Assembly: GCA_963766505.1 (NCBI GenBank)
Contig: CAVYAL010000005.1
Span: 186,001-250,000 of the forward strand
DNA: 64,000 nt
Direction: 5' to 3'
Source of the DNA: DATIRA01 sp963766505
GTDB lineage: Bacteria; Pseudomonadota; Gammaproteobacteria; Steroidobacterales; Steroidobacteraceae
This document shows, piece after piece, positions 52,075 to 60,921 of this stretch (its first letter is position 1; every line of letters starts with the position of its first letter). The notes under the pieces are model-generated. The model did not search any database, was not told the DNA's origin, and worked only from the letters and a program-made list of their open reading frames with translations. The position numbers and the translations under genes are program-made.

Positions 52075-53340
52075 ATGGGCTTCGACGTAGATCTCACTGT
52101 CGTCTGGAATTTCGCGACGGCCCTGCTGATCGGCGCGATGCTCGGGGTCGAGCGCGAAAAGCACAAGCGCCTCGAGGGCGACTCGATCGGCGGCCTGCGC
52201 ACCTTCATCCTGTTCTCGCTGATCGGCGCACTCGCCGGCTGGCTCACGCTGGTGCTCGAGACGCCGTGGATCCTCGCGGTCGCGCTGATCGTGACCTCGG
52301 CGCCGGTGCTTGCGGGCTACGTGCTCACGGTCCGCGCCCGCCCGGAGTCGCTCGGGCTCACGACGGAACTCGCTGCGATCGCCGCCTGCCTGCTCGGTGC
52401 GATGTGCGCGCTCGGCCAGCGCGAACTCGCCGTCGCGCTCGGCGTGGTCGTCGCCGCGGCACTCGCCTACAAGAAGCCGCTGCACGGCATCGTGGACCGG
52501 CTCGACCCCGACGACGTGTTCGCGGGCCTGAGGCTGCTGATCGCCACGTTCATCATCCTGCCGCTGCTGCCCGACCGTGCCGTCGATCCGTGGGGCGCGC
52601 TGAACCCGCGCTCGCTGTGGATGCTGGTGCTGCTGATAGCGAGCCTCTCGCTGGTGGGATACGTCGCGACGAGGCTGCTGGGCAAGAACCGCGGCATTCC
52701 GCTCACCGGACTGACCGGCGGGCTCGTGTCCTCGACGGCGGTGACGCTGAGCTTTTCGAGGCAGAGCCAGGACAAGGCATACGCGGACGTGCCGCGGATG
52801 CTGGCGAGCGGGATCCTGATCGCCTGGGCCGTGATGTTTCTGCGGGTCATCGTCGAGGTGCTGGTCGTCAACCGCGAGCTGCTCGACCGCGTGACGGGCC
52901 CGATGGTCGCGATGGCGGCGGTGGCAGGGTTCTTCGCCTGGCTCTACCGCCGGCAGGCGGCGACGGTGGGCACCAGCGAGGGCGTGCCGCTCGAAAACCC
53001 GTTCAGCCTGCGCTCCGCAGCCAAGTTTGCGGCCTTTTTCGCGGTCGTGCTGCTGCTGGTGAAGCTGGTCGAGACCTATGCTCCAGCTCGCGGCCTGTAC
53101 TTCGTCGCCGCGCTCGCCGGGACGACGGACGTCGATGCGATCACGTTGTCGATGGCGCAGTACGCCAGGGACGGGGACCCCCGCCTCGCCGCGCACAGCA
53201 TCATCATCGCCGCGCTGACCAACACGGTCGTCAAGGCCGGGATGGTGGTCGCCCTGGGCAGTGCGAGCCTGCGGCCCCCGGTGATCATCGCGACCGGGGT
53301 CATCCTGGCGGCTGGCGCGGCCAGTCTCTTCCTGGTCTAG
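52075..53340 (+). CDS. MgtC/SapB and DUF4010-domain membrane protein
   Basis: A 421-residue inner-membrane protein. The N-terminal MgtC-like half has the family signature LLIGAMLGVEREKHKR and GLRTFILFSLIGALAG. The C-terminal half is DUF4010, with LTGGLVSSTAVTLSFSR and AALAGTTDVDAITLSMAQ. About 11-12 transmembrane helices are expected. MgtC-type proteins affect ATP synthase and magnesium or phosphate homeostasis, but the fused DUF4010 class is uncharacterised and may be a transporter. It lies 76 bases after the M64 gene. Confidence 0.9.
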   Translation: MGFDVDLTVVWNFATALLIGAMLGVEREKHKRLEGDSIGGLRTFILFSLIGALAGWLTLVLETPWILAVALIVTSAPVLAGYVLTVRARPESLGLTTELAAIAACLLGAMCALGQRELAVALGVVVAAALAYKKPLHGIVDRLDPDDVFAGLRLLIATFIILPLLPDRAVDPWGALNPRSLWMLVLLIASLSLVGYVATRLLGKNRGIPLTGLTGGLVSSTAVTLSFSRQSQDKAYADVPRMLASGILIAWAVMFLRVIVEVLVVNRELLDRVTGPMVAMAAVAGFFAWLYRRQAATVGTSEGVPLENPFSLRSAAKFAAFFAVVLLLVKLVETYAPARGLYFVAALAGTTDVDAITLSMAQYARDGDPRLAAHSIIIAALTNTVVKAGMVVALGSASLRPPVIIATGVILAAGAASLFLV

Positions 53341-53377
53341 GATTGGCAATCGATCGCCCGGTCGGTAGCTTTCAGCC

Positions 53378-54604
53378 ATGCCTCACCCGGCCACACTGCC
53401 GCTTGCCTCGCCGCTGCGTCGCCCGCGGGTCGCGCGCACCGCGACCGTCACGCTGCTGCTGCTGCTCGCGCTCGCCGCGCTGATCATCTGCGCGGTGGTA
53501 GGCGGCCTCGGGTCCGAGGCGACGGTCGTTTTCCTGAAGGCACTCACCTGGTCGTCGCTGCTCGCGATCGTGCCGCTTGCGATCCTGCGCTTCCTGGACC
53601 GGCGCGAACCGGAGTCCGGCTGGCTGTTCGCGGCCGCCTTCCTCTGGGGCGGACTGATCGCGACCAGCCTGGCACTGCCGTTCAACACGGCGCTGCTGGT
53701 CGTGGTGGCGCAGTGGCTCGAGCAGAACTCCGCGCTGACCGAGATGCTGGGGCCGGAGGCGGCGCTGATGATCGGCGCGCCGCTCGCCGCGCCGATCGTC
53801 GAGGAGACCACCAAGGGCATCGGGATCGTGCTGCTGTTCTGGCTGATGCGCTCGGAGTTCGACAACGTTCGGGACGGGTTCATCTACGGCGCGCTGGTCG
53901 GCGCGGGCTTCAACTGGTTCGAGTCGGCCCTGTACGTGCAGCAGAATTTCGCGGAATTCGGCACCGCTCCCTACGGTTTCCAGCTCGGCGCACGTTACGC
54001 CTGGCTCGGCATGGCGGGGCATGCGATGTTCTCGGGCCTGTTCGGCGCCTCGCTGGGCCTCGCTCGAGCGACCTCCAGCAGCTGGCTGCGCTGGCTCGCG
54101 CCGCCGGCAGGCTTCCTGCTCGCGGTCCTCGCCCACGCCTGGAACAACTCGCTGCCGCTGTTCATCGCGCTGGCCTCGTCGCGTGGCGGCGAGGCTGCGC
54201 CCACCGAGATCGAGCCTCCGCCCGATATCGGCCTGCTGGAAACGATGGTCTCGGCCAGCCTCTCGAACCTTGTCATCTTCCTGCCCTTCGTGCTGCTGCT
54301 GGCCTGGGTCATCCGCCGCAGCGGGCACTGGGAGCGCGAGGTGATCGGCGAGGAACTGCGCTCGGAGCTCGGTCGATCGATCACGGACCAGGAGTACCAA
54401 GGCGTGATCGCAGACCGTCGCTACCGTACCCGACGCATCGAAGGCGCCAACCGGGCGGCGGCCGAGGCCATCGTCCGCGCCCAGAACGAGCTCGCGATCC
54501 GCAAGCGGCGCCTCGCGGACCGGGGCTTCGACCCCGAGTCCGATCCGATCGTCGCCGGGCGACGCGCCGAGATCGCCGAGCTGCGCAAACGCCTCGACGC
54601 CTGA
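53378..54604 (+). CDS. PrsW-family intramembrane metalloprotease
   Basis: A 408-residue membrane protein with about eight helices. The PrsW catalytic elements are visible: EETTK (Glu142, Glu143, Lys146), GFNWFES in the next helix, HAMFSG and LAHAWNN. In Bacillus PrsW cleaves the anti-sigma factor RsiW; here no anti-sigma gene is adjacent. The C-terminal 90 residues are soluble, highly charged and probably helical (AANRAAAEAIVRAQNELAIRKRR split around a basic run). It follows the MgtC gene by 37 bases and may be co-transcribed. Confidence 0.87.
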   Translation: MPHPATLPLASPLRRPRVARTATVTLLLLLALAALIICAVVGGLGSEATVVFLKALTWSSLLAIVPLAILRFLDRREPESGWLFAAAFLWGGLIATSLALPFNTALLVVVAQWLEQNSALTEMLGPEAALMIGAPLAAPIVEETTKGIGIVLLFWLMRSEFDNVRDGFIYGALVGAGFNWFESALYVQQNFAEFGTAPYGFQLGARYAWLGMAGHAMFSGLFGASLGLARATSSSWLRWLAPPAGFLLAVLAHAWNNSLPLFIALASSRGGEAAPTEIEPPPDIGLLETMVSASLSNLVIFLPFVLLLAWVIRRSGHWEREVIGEELRSELGRSITDQEYQGVIADRRYRTRRIEGANRAAAEAIVRAQNELAIRKRRLADRGFDPESDPIVAGRRAEIAELRKRLDA

Positions 54605-54765
54605 GCGCCGGGGCGCGCGGCGGGAAGGCCGGACGCCGCGGAAACCGGGACTTCCGCGAGGCGCTCAGAGTAACTACGTATTTGCCTCGAGCCGGCCTGG
54701 TCCTATTTGATGGTCTCCATACGACCCGCTGTGGTCCTACCTCGAAACCCGCGACTGGAGACATC

Positions 54766-55284
54766 ATGTCCAAGATCCGAAACATCGCGCTCGTGCTGGC
54801 GACGGCGACACTCTCGCTCGGCGCGCTATCGCTGCATGCGCAGCAGGCTTCGTTCAGCGCCACGCTGACCGGCGCCGCCCACCTGCCCGAGCCGATCGAA
54901 ACGAAGGCCGAGGGAGAACTCCAGCTGACACTGAGCCCTGACGGCAAGAAGTTGACCTATACCTTGACAGTGAAGGACCTGGTCAACGCCGCGGCCGCAG
55001 ACCTTCACCTTGGCCCGGCCAATGCCAACGGCCCGCTGGTCGCGAAGCTGTTCCCGCGCGGCGGTGCGGCGAAGAAGGGCGCGTTCAGCGGCGTGCTCGC
55101 TGAAGGCACGATCACCGGCGCCGACCTGACCGGTCCGCTCACCGGCGCGCCGCTGTCGGACCTGGTCGAGGAGATGCGCAGCGGCAATACCTACTGCAAC
55201 ATCCACACCAACGACGGCATGGAGCCACCGAATTCAGGGCCCGGCGACTACCGCCTGGGCGAGATTCGAGGACAGATCCAGTAG
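54766..55284 (+). CDS. Secreted CHRD-domain protein
   Basis: A 172-residue protein. A GGAG site precedes ATG at 54766. A Sec signal (IALVLATATLSLGALSLHAQQ) is followed by one CHRD domain: FSATLTGAAHLPEP, LTLSPDGKKLTYTLTV, DLHLGPANANGPLV and the C-terminal NTYCNIHTNDGMEPPNSGPGD, EIRGQI. The domain is named after chordin and forms a beta-sandwich, but its bacterial function is unknown. The 161-base region before the gene holds no recognisable promoter, although an AT-richer stretch occurs near 54668-54680. Confidence 0.88.
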   Translation: MSKIRNIALVLATATLSLGALSLHAQQASFSATLTGAAHLPEPIETKAEGELQLTLSPDGKKLTYTLTVKDLVNAAAADLHLGPANANGPLVAKLFPRGGAAKKGAFSGVLAEGTITGADLTGPLTGAPLSDLVEEMRSGNTYCNIHTNDGMEPPNSGPGDYRLGEIRGQIQ

Positions 55285-55297
55285 CCGCATCGTCGCC

Positions 55298-56119
55298 TCA
55301 GGCGGCCAGACCATATACGCGCGAGGCGTTGCCGAACAGGAACGCCTCGCGGGTCTGTTCATCGAGACCAAGCGCCTCCAGGCCGTCCAGCGCCTTGCGC
55401 GGCGCGATCATCGGCCAGTTGCTGCCGAAGAGCACCTTGCCGCGTCCGTGCGCCTTCAGGTAGGCGACGAGTTCCGCCGGATAACGCCTGGCCGTGTACG
55501 CCGATGTATCGATGTACACGTTCGGATGCTTGGTCGCGACCGCGATCATCTCCTCGGTCCACGGGTAGCCGATATGGCCGCAGACGATCACGAGTTCAGG
55601 AAAGTCGATGGCGAGCTGGTCGATGTAGGGAATCGGACGTCCGACTTCGGAGGGCATCAGCGGCCCGGTGTGACCCACCTGGGTGCAGTACGGGATGCCC
55701 AGTTCGCAGCACTCGCTCAGGACCGGGTAGAAGCGACGATCGGTGGGCGGAAGCTCCCAGAGCCAGGGCAGCACCCGCAGGCCCTTGAACCCCAGCTCCC
55801 GCACGCAGCGGCGCAGCTCGCGCACCGCCGGCCTCGGGCGCGAGATGTCCACCGAGCCTATGCCGACCAGGCGATCGGGCGCCTCGCTGACGAATCCGGC
55901 CACTTCATCGTTTGAAATCAGCTCGCCCCGTGGTCCGACCCAGGCACAGATCAGGCTGCGGCTCACTCCGCCGTCATCCATGGCCTGAAGCGTGAGTCCG
56001 ACCGGCCAGTCCCGGGCGACCAGGTGGCCGTCCGCCCGGGTCCAGCGGCGCAGGGATTCGAACATCGGGTGCGACAGGTGCCGCTCGGTCGGGTGCTGTG
56101 CCCAGGCATCGATGATCAT
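55298..56119 (-). CDS. Amidohydrolase-2 family protein
   Basis: A 273-residue TIM-barrel hydrolase or decarboxylase of the Amidohydro_2 family. The N-terminus reads MIIDAWAQHPTERH, so the usual HxH pair is replaced. Later elements are present: GFKGLRVLPWLW, YCTQVGHTGPLMP, VIVCGHIGYPW and LFGSNWPM, where Asn takes the place of the common Asp. These changes are shared by many uncharacterised members and may reflect a different metal requirement. The gene is 33 bases downstream of the exonuclease gene on the same strand. Confidence 0.85.
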   Translation of the reverse strand: MIIDAWAQHPTERHLSHPMFESLRRWTRADGHLVARDWPVGLTLQAMDDGGVSRSLICAWVGPRGELISNDEVAGFVSEAPDRLVGIGSVDISRPRPAVRELRRCVRELGFKGLRVLPWLWELPPTDRRFYPVLSECCELGIPYCTQVGHTGPLMPSEVGRPIPYIDQLAIDFPELVIVCGHIGYPWTEEMIAVATKHPNVYIDTSAYTARRYPAELVAYLKAHGRGKVLFGSNWPMIAPRKALDGLEALGLDEQTREAFLFGNASRVYGLAA

Positions 56120-56152
56120 CGTGTCTTCGACCTCCGGAAAAACTGCACGGTG

Positions 56153-56848
56153 TCAGACAGGGGCAAGCAGGCTCCCAAGGCGCAGGCTCTCGCCGGCAGC
56201 CAGTTCCTCTGCCTGGGCCAGGAACAGTTCCGCCGCCGCCAGCGCATCGCCGAGCGCATCGTGTATCGCATGCGGCGGCAGCCCGTAATGCTCGCGCAGC
56301 GCGTCCAGCCGAAGCTCGCCCCTTGCAGGCTCCCTGCCGCGTCGTGCGTAGCACTGCCTGGCGAGCGGCAGCGTATCGACCGCGGGAACCAGCAGTCCAA
56401 CGCCGAAGCAGCGCCGGCAGGCAGCGTCCAGGAAACCGAGCTCGGTCGGCGTGTAGTGCGCAACCAGGACCCGCCCGGCCAATGCCTCCAGCAGCTCGGC
56501 GAGCACCGACTCGATCGACTCGCCACCGGCGGCCTCGTCGTCGGTGATGGCGTGAATCACGGCGCTGCGCTCCGGCATCGCCCGCGAGGGGCGCACGAGT
56601 CGCCGCCGCGCGGTCCCCAGCTGTATCACGGCGCCGTGGAGTTCCACCCAGCCAGCACTGACGATCTCATCGGCCTCGGGGTCACGTCCCGTCGTTTCGA
56701 GATCCACCGCGAGGTAGTCGACGTCCCGCCAGTTGGTCCCGGATGAGGGCAAGGGTGCCTGGTACAGTCGACGCAGAGGTCCATCCGGAGCCCGCCGGGC
56801 CCGGCGTCGGCGACGGAACTCGAGCGGCAGCAGCGTCCGCAGACTCAC
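56153..56848 (-). CDS. DnaQ-like 3'-5' exonuclease (DEDDh)
   Basis: A 231-residue exonuclease. The three Exo motifs are LAVDLETTGRDPE, RVLVAHYTPTELGFLD and HDALGDALAAAE, giving the DEDDh set. GTG at 56848 overlaps the stop of the upstream DUF294 gene (GTGA) and adds an Arg-rich N-terminal leader (LEFRRRRRARRAP). It resembles the exonuclease commonly encoded beside DUF294/CBS proteins, whose substrate is not established. It is a stand-alone domain and not the main polymerase III epsilon subunit, which is usually longer and next to rnhA. Confidence 0.88.
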   Translation of the reverse strand: MSLRTLLPLEFRRRRRARRAPDGPLRRLYQAPLPSSGTNWRDVDYLAVDLETTGRDPEADEIVSAGWVELHGAVIQLGTARRRLVRPSRAMPERSAVIHAITDDEAAGGESIESVLAELLEALAGRVLVAHYTPTELGFLDAACRRCFGVGLLVPAVDTLPLARQCYARRGREPARGELRLDALREHYGLPPHAIHDALGDALAAAELFLAQAEELAAGESLRLGSLLAPV

Positions 56849-58707
56849 AGCGGCAGGCGATCGCCATGCGCGCTGCGAATCGCATCGTGCATGCGCGCTA
56901 TTGCGCTGAAGGCATCCTTGAGATGCCGGCGCTCGATCGGCGTCAGCGCGTCCGGCGCGACGTAGTTGTCGATCGGCTCGTTGCGACGCAGCTGGCCCGC
57001 CTGGTGCCGTGCCCTGAGCGTCCAGAGGAACTCGAACGCAGCCTGCAGTCCTTCGGCACCCTCCTCGCTCAGGCATCCCGTGCCGGCCGCCTTCGCGAGC
57101 CGTTGCAGCGTTCCCACGGCCCCGATGCCGGCTCGCAGCGCGAAAACCCTTGCCAGGTCCACGATCGGCAGCAGTCCGTGCATCTTCAGGTCCACCGTGC
57201 CCTCGTGCTCCCCGGATCGCACCAGCACGAAACCGCGAAAGAAGCCCAGCGGCGGTCGATTCGCGAGCGCGTGAGCCGACATGTAGGCGAGGAAGACCTC
57301 CTCGTCGGGGCACCGCTGCAGCACGTCGGACATCAGCCGTCCGCGCAGCGAGTCGTCTCCCCAGACGCCGCGCATGTCGAAGAAGTTCGCGGCCAGCGTC
57401 GCGGCCTTGTGGTCCGTGTGCTCGAGCCACTGCGAGAAACAGCCCCTCCAGGCCTCGAGCGGCTGGCGCCAGCGCGGGTTCGACGCCATGACGTCGCCGG
57501 GGCAGTTCGCGTAACCGCAGGCGTCGAGCCCGTCGTTGACGTACCTTGCAAGCGATTCGTAGTAGTCGGCGTGCCGCTCGGGATCGTAGCGATCGTCCAG
57601 GATGATCGAGTTGTCCTGGTCCGAATGCAGCGTGAGTTCGCTGCGCCCCTGGCTGCCCGTGGCAATCCAGGCGAACGGGACCGGCGGCTCGCCGAGGCGC
57701 CCGATCGCGAGCTCGATCAGCCGGCGCGTCAGCGCATCTGCCACGGTCGTCACGGCCTGTCCGAGCTGCGTGGCGGTCGCGTGCGCGGCCACGAGCTGCA
57801 GCTGCAGCTCGCGCGTCTGAGCAGCGGCTTCCTTGAGTTCGTCCACCGAGCGGTAGCGACCGATCCGGTCCGCCAGGTAGAGCGGGTTCGAGCTCTGCGC
57901 CCGCAGCAGGTCCTGCGTGGAGACCAGGCCCGCAAGCCGCCCTTCGTTCACCACCGGCAGATGATGTACTCGCAGCCGGCTCATCGCGAGCAGCGCCTCG
58001 AACGCCGAGGCCGAACTGGATATCGTGTGCGGCTCCGGCGTCATCACCTCCTCGATTCGCGTGGCGGCATCACGGGCCTGCGCGACGCAGCGCGAGCGCA
58101 AATCGCGATCCGTCAGTATGCCGGTGAGCCTTTCGTCCTCGACGACCAGCAGCGAAGAGACGCGCTCGCGAGTCATCAGTTCCGCGGCCGCGCCGATCGT
58201 CGTGCCGGGCGGCGCGGTGACCGCAGTCCTGGCCACCAGATCGCCCACCGTCAACCGCATCAGGTTCCCGCCGACCACCGGCGCGACGTGCACTGCCTTG
58301 CGTGCGCGCAGCAGGCGCTCGTTCAGCGTGCGTTCGAAACCGGCATCGAACTCGGGATTGGCGCGGCGCAGCTGCTCGAGCGCCCGCGCCGGCAGCACGT
58401 AGACGAGCGAGTCCTCGACGACGCGGCCATCGGCCGGGGAGTTCCCGCCTTCGACCGCCACGTCGTAGCTGTCGCCCTCGGCCAGTTTCTCGAGCAGCAC
58501 GCCGGTCGCATCGCGCAACTCGACTGCGCCCTTGCGCAGCATCAACAGGCCCGGAGGCTCCCCGTCCTGCGGCGGGAAGCGACTCCCGCGCCGCAGGTAA
58601 CGCACCGAGAACAGCTGCGGCAGCCCGTCGAGGACCCCCGTTGGAAGCGATGCGAATGGCGGGTGCCCGGCCAGGAAGTCGCGAATGTCACGCAGCTCGC
58701 TGACCAT
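56845..58707 (-). CDS. cNMP-binding / CBS-pair / DUF294 nucleotidyltransferase-like protein
   Basis: A 620-residue cytoplasmic signalling-type protein. In order: a cyclic nucleotide-binding-like domain (about residues 15-130), a CBS pair (about 150-270, with LLVVEDERLTGILTDRDLR and HHLPVVNEGRLAGLVSTQDLL), a DUF294 nucleotidyltransferase domain with GSQGRSELTLHSDQDNS near residue 350, and a helical DUF294_C domain. The nucleotidyltransferase acidic pair is present, as in GlnD/GlnE relatives, but the target is unknown. The stop overlaps the start of the exonuclease gene. This arrangement is recurrent in Proteobacteria. Confidence 0.9.
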   Translation of the reverse strand: MVSELRDIRDFLAGHPPFASLPTGVLDGLPQLFSVRYLRRGSRFPPQDGEPPGLLMLRKGAVELRDATGVLLEKLAEGDSYDVAVEGGNSPADGRVVEDSLVYVLPARALEQLRRANPEFDAGFERTLNERLLRARKAVHVAPVVGGNLMRLTVGDLVARTAVTAPPGTTIGAAAELMTRERVSSLLVVEDERLTGILTDRDLRSRCVAQARDAATRIEEVMTPEPHTISSSASAFEALLAMSRLRVHHLPVVNEGRLAGLVSTQDLLRAQSSNPLYLADRIGRYRSVDELKEAAAQTRELQLQLVAAHATATQLGQAVTTVADALTRRLIELAIGRLGEPPVPFAWIATGSQGRSELTLHSDQDNSIILDDRYDPERHADYYESLARYVNDGLDACGYANCPGDVMASNPRWRQPLEAWRGCFSQWLEHTDHKAATLAANFFDMRGVWGDDSLRGRLMSDVLQRCPDEEVFLAYMSAHALANRPPLGFFRGFVLVRSGEHEGTVDLKMHGLLPIVDLARVFALRAGIGAVGTLQRLAKAAGTGCLSEEGAEGLQAAFEFLWTLRARHQAGQLRRNEPIDNYVAPDALTPIERRHLKDAFSAIARMHDAIRSAHGDRLPL

Positions 58708-58743
58708 TCGCGTGTTCCTGGCGCTGCGCCCGCCGCGGGGCCC

Positions 58744-59961
58744 TCAGTTGGTCCCGAGCGCAGGAGCTGCGATCTTCCGGAAACCGGCCGGCACCTCGAA
58801 CGCGTCTGCCGGAACCGCCGACGGACTGATCGACGTCGTCTCGGTGACGATCCTGAACAGCGTGACCGAGCCGGCGTCGCCGCCCGGCGCGGCCTCGGGC
58901 TCCGGCTGGACAGCCTGCTCCTTCTGCTTCTTCATCTTCCCCATCAGGCCCGAGGCCAGCTTGCCCGTGAAGGCGCCGGCAGCCGATCCGGCGACCGCAC
59001 CGCCCAGTCCGTAGCCGACCTGCTTCGCGGCCTCCTGGGCCGCAACGCTGCCAGCGGCACTCGCGACCGAGGCGGCACCCACATCGAGCCCGGCCGCCGT
59101 CGCGTCGCCGATCATCGAGTCGCTGAACGGTTGTCCATCCTCGGTCGTGCACTCGGGCCCGCCGACGCGCAGCGCTATGACGGACTTGAGAGGATAGCCC
59201 TCGAGTTCGCCGGCCCTGGCCGCAACGTCCTTCCAGACCGCATCGTACTGGCCGAGCAGCTGCTGGTAGCGCGCCCTCATCGAGCGGGCCGTCGTCTCGT
59301 CGAAGCCGAGCCCGCGCGCGTAGTTCATCCAGAACTGCCGCAGCTCGGGTCCACCGGGCGCGTCCGGTGCGAGCCACTGCTCCATGTCGAACATGATGTC
59401 GCAGGCCTTGCCGGTCTCCCGATCCCTGCAGGTCCGCGCGACACTGACGACCGCCTGCTCCACGGCGACGCCGGCGATCGTCGCGCGCTCGCCGGTCCTG
59501 CGAACGTCGGTCCTCGGCTCAGACCACTCGCAGCGTTGCTCGTCGACGGGCATCGCGGCCGCTCCCGGCCCGCCGGCTGCGGACTGCTGCTGCATGGCCT
59601 CGTCCGCCTGCTGCATTGCCCGCTCGGTCGCCTGTCGCATCTCGGCGAAGCTCATTTCGGTGTACTGCTTGCCGCCGATGTCGACCTCATAGACCTTCTG
59701 CTGGTCCAGCCGCACGATCTGCGCCGAGCCGCCCGACGGACCGCTGAACGCGCGCATGAACTTGGACTTGAACTGCATCTCGCTGTCGGTGCGGGCCTTG
59801 TCGCCCGACACCCGCGTGACCGACTTGCCCTCCATCGCGGCCATGCTGAAGCCGCCGATGGCGCCTACGTCGACCTTCTCTTCGATAGTCACGTCGGCCC
59901 TGGCGCACAGGCTCGCCAGGGAAAGGATGCCAAACACGAGACAACGGCTTCGCAGGTACAT
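58744..59961 (-). CDS. Exported DUF4412-like protein with glycine-zipper segment
   Basis: A 405-residue periplasmic protein of uncertain family. ATG at 59961 follows AGGAGGGG. The signal peptide is CLVFGILSLASLCARA. The middle resembles DUF4412-type domains, which bind or monitor metals or lipids (KVYEVDIGGKQYTEMSF, ARTCRDRETGKACDIMFDM). Near residues 310-345 a small-residue run (GYGLGGAVAGSAAGAFTG) looks like a glycine zipper that may insert in membranes. Conserved cysteines could form disulfides. The downstream 60064 gene is on the same strand 102 bases before it. No function is assigned. Confidence 0.75.
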   Translation of the reverse strand: MYLRSRCLVFGILSLASLCARADVTIEEKVDVGAIGGFSMAAMEGKSVTRVSGDKARTDSEMQFKSKFMRAFSGPSGGSAQIVRLDQQKVYEVDIGGKQYTEMSFAEMRQATERAMQQADEAMQQQSAAGGPGAAAMPVDEQRCEWSEPRTDVRRTGERATIAGVAVEQAVVSVARTCRDRETGKACDIMFDMEQWLAPDAPGGPELRQFWMNYARGLGFDETTARSMRARYQQLLGQYDAVWKDVAARAGELEGYPLKSVIALRVGGPECTTEDGQPFSDSMIGDATAAGLDVGAASVASAAGSVAAQEAAKQVGYGLGGAVAGSAAGAFTGKLASGLMGKMKKQKEQAVQPEPEAAPGGDAGSVTLFRIVTETTSISPSAVPADAFEVPAGFRKIAAPALGTN

Positions 59962-60063
59962 GATCGATCCCCTCCTGATGCGTGGGCTCTTCGGCCCGGT
60001 TCTCCAGCGGGATGCTACCACCGCCGCTGCCAGCGGGTACGCAGGTGTCGATCGCCTTCGAAC

Positions 60064-60372
60064 TCAGCCCGGAGCAGCCTTCAGCAGTCGCGATTCCACC
60101 TCGTAGCAGGATCCGTCCCGGGCCACCAGGTTCACCTCCCACAGTTCCTCGTCGGGGATCATCGTGCGTTCGTGACCCGGCAGCTCGCGTTCGTCGTCCA
60201 CCTGCAGGCCCCAGACCCGTACGCTGCGGATTCCCCTGACCGGGATCCGCGCGGGATCGAACAGTGCCCGGAAGGCGGGCGCCACGTCCTCGCTGGCCCA
60301 GATCGCGTAGCCACAGTCCCGGATTGCCGTCACCTGCGCCGGCATCGCGCCGGTCGTTCGCTGCTCGCTCAT
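60064..60372 (-). CDS. Small hypothetical protein
   Basis: A 102-residue soluble protein without a signal peptide or membrane helix. It contains VTAIRDCGYAIWASEDVAPAF, GIRSVRVWGLQVDDERE and a C-terminal LWEVNLVARDGSCYEVESRLL, suggesting a compact mixed alpha/beta fold. It is upstream of the DUF4412-like gene on the same strand and divergent from the gene at 60467. I do not recognise a family. The coding bias matches the neighbours. Confidence 0.6.
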   Translation of the reverse strand: MSEQRTTGAMPAQVTAIRDCGYAIWASEDVAPAFRALFDPARIPVRGIRSVRVWGLQVDDERELPGHERTMIPDEELWEVNLVARDGSCYEVESRLLKAAPG

Positions 60373-60466
60373 CGCCGCCCCCTTTCGCCTGGCCTGATCC
60401 AGCCGAAGCTAGTCCGACTGCCGCAGCAGCGCATCCGCATGAACCGAAAGCGCGTAAGCTGCACGG

Positions 60467-60844
60467 ATGAATTTCGGATTCGCGCGTGCAGCCCTGCTGG
60501 CCGTGCTGCTTGCAGGCGTCGCGCTCCCGGCTCGCGCCGCTGGAGACACGTCGATGGATCAGCTGCTGGATAAGGCCATCGCGGATCTCAGCGAGCGGCT
60601 GTCGGTCGGGCGCTCCGCAATCGAGGTACTGGGCTTCGAGCAGGTCAGCTGGCCGGATGCCAGCCTCGGATGCCCGCAGCCGGGTATGAACTACCGCCAG
60701 GTTCCGGTGGACGGATACCGGATCCTGCTCCGGGCACAGGGCCGGGACTACGCGTATCACGGGGACGGCCGCCGCGGTCCCTTCTACTGCCCGACGCCTG
60801 CCTCACAGGCCGGCCCACCGCCGGATCCCCGCGCCGAGACCTGA
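60467..60844 (+). CDS. Small exported protein, unknown function
   Basis: A 125-residue protein with a signal peptide (AALLAVLLAGVALPARA, cleavage before AGD). The mature part has a helical segment (LLDKAIADLSERLSVG) followed by a conserved-looking block, VSWPDASLGCPQPGMNYRQVPVDGYRI, shown here in two adjoining parts, and YHGDGRRGPFYCP. The two cysteines probably pair. I recall this PDASLGCP...GY block from many uncharacterised exported proteins, but no function is known. It is convergent with the subtilase gene, and the terminator at 60859-60890 lies between them. Confidence 0.7.
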   Translation: MNFGFARAALLAVLLAGVALPARAAGDTSMDQLLDKAIADLSERLSVGRSAIEVLGFEQVSWPDASLGCPQPGMNYRQVPVDGYRILLRAQGRDYAYHGDGRRGPFYCPTPASQAGPPPDPRAET

Positions 60845-60858
60845 AACGCCGCTTGCAG

Positions 60859-60890
60859 AAAAATGGGGTGCTCCTCACGGAGCACCCCAT
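60859..60890 (-). terminator. Intrinsic terminator of the subtilase gene
   Basis: A perfect 12-bp stem (ATGGGGTGCTCC, loop of four, GGAGCACCCCAT at 60863-60890) is followed on the minus strand by five T residues (60863-60859). It lies 32 bases beyond the subtilase stop. On the plus strand no T-tract follows, so for the convergent gene it would act only as a 3'-end hairpin. Confidence 0.85.
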
Positions 60891-60921
60891 CGTCAAGCGA
60901 CGAGTACTTGCCTGAACCGAA

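Noticed and set aside
54604..54766. ECF-type sigma promoter before the CHRD gene
   Set aside because: A GGGACTT-like element occurs but no matching -10 lies at the right spacing.
56743..60573. A plus-strand open frame of more than 1200 codons
   Set aside because: It is antisense to the DUF294, exonuclease and DUF4412-like genes and is rich in Arg, His, Asp and Gln without any domain. Such frames arise from the high GC at third positions of the real genes.
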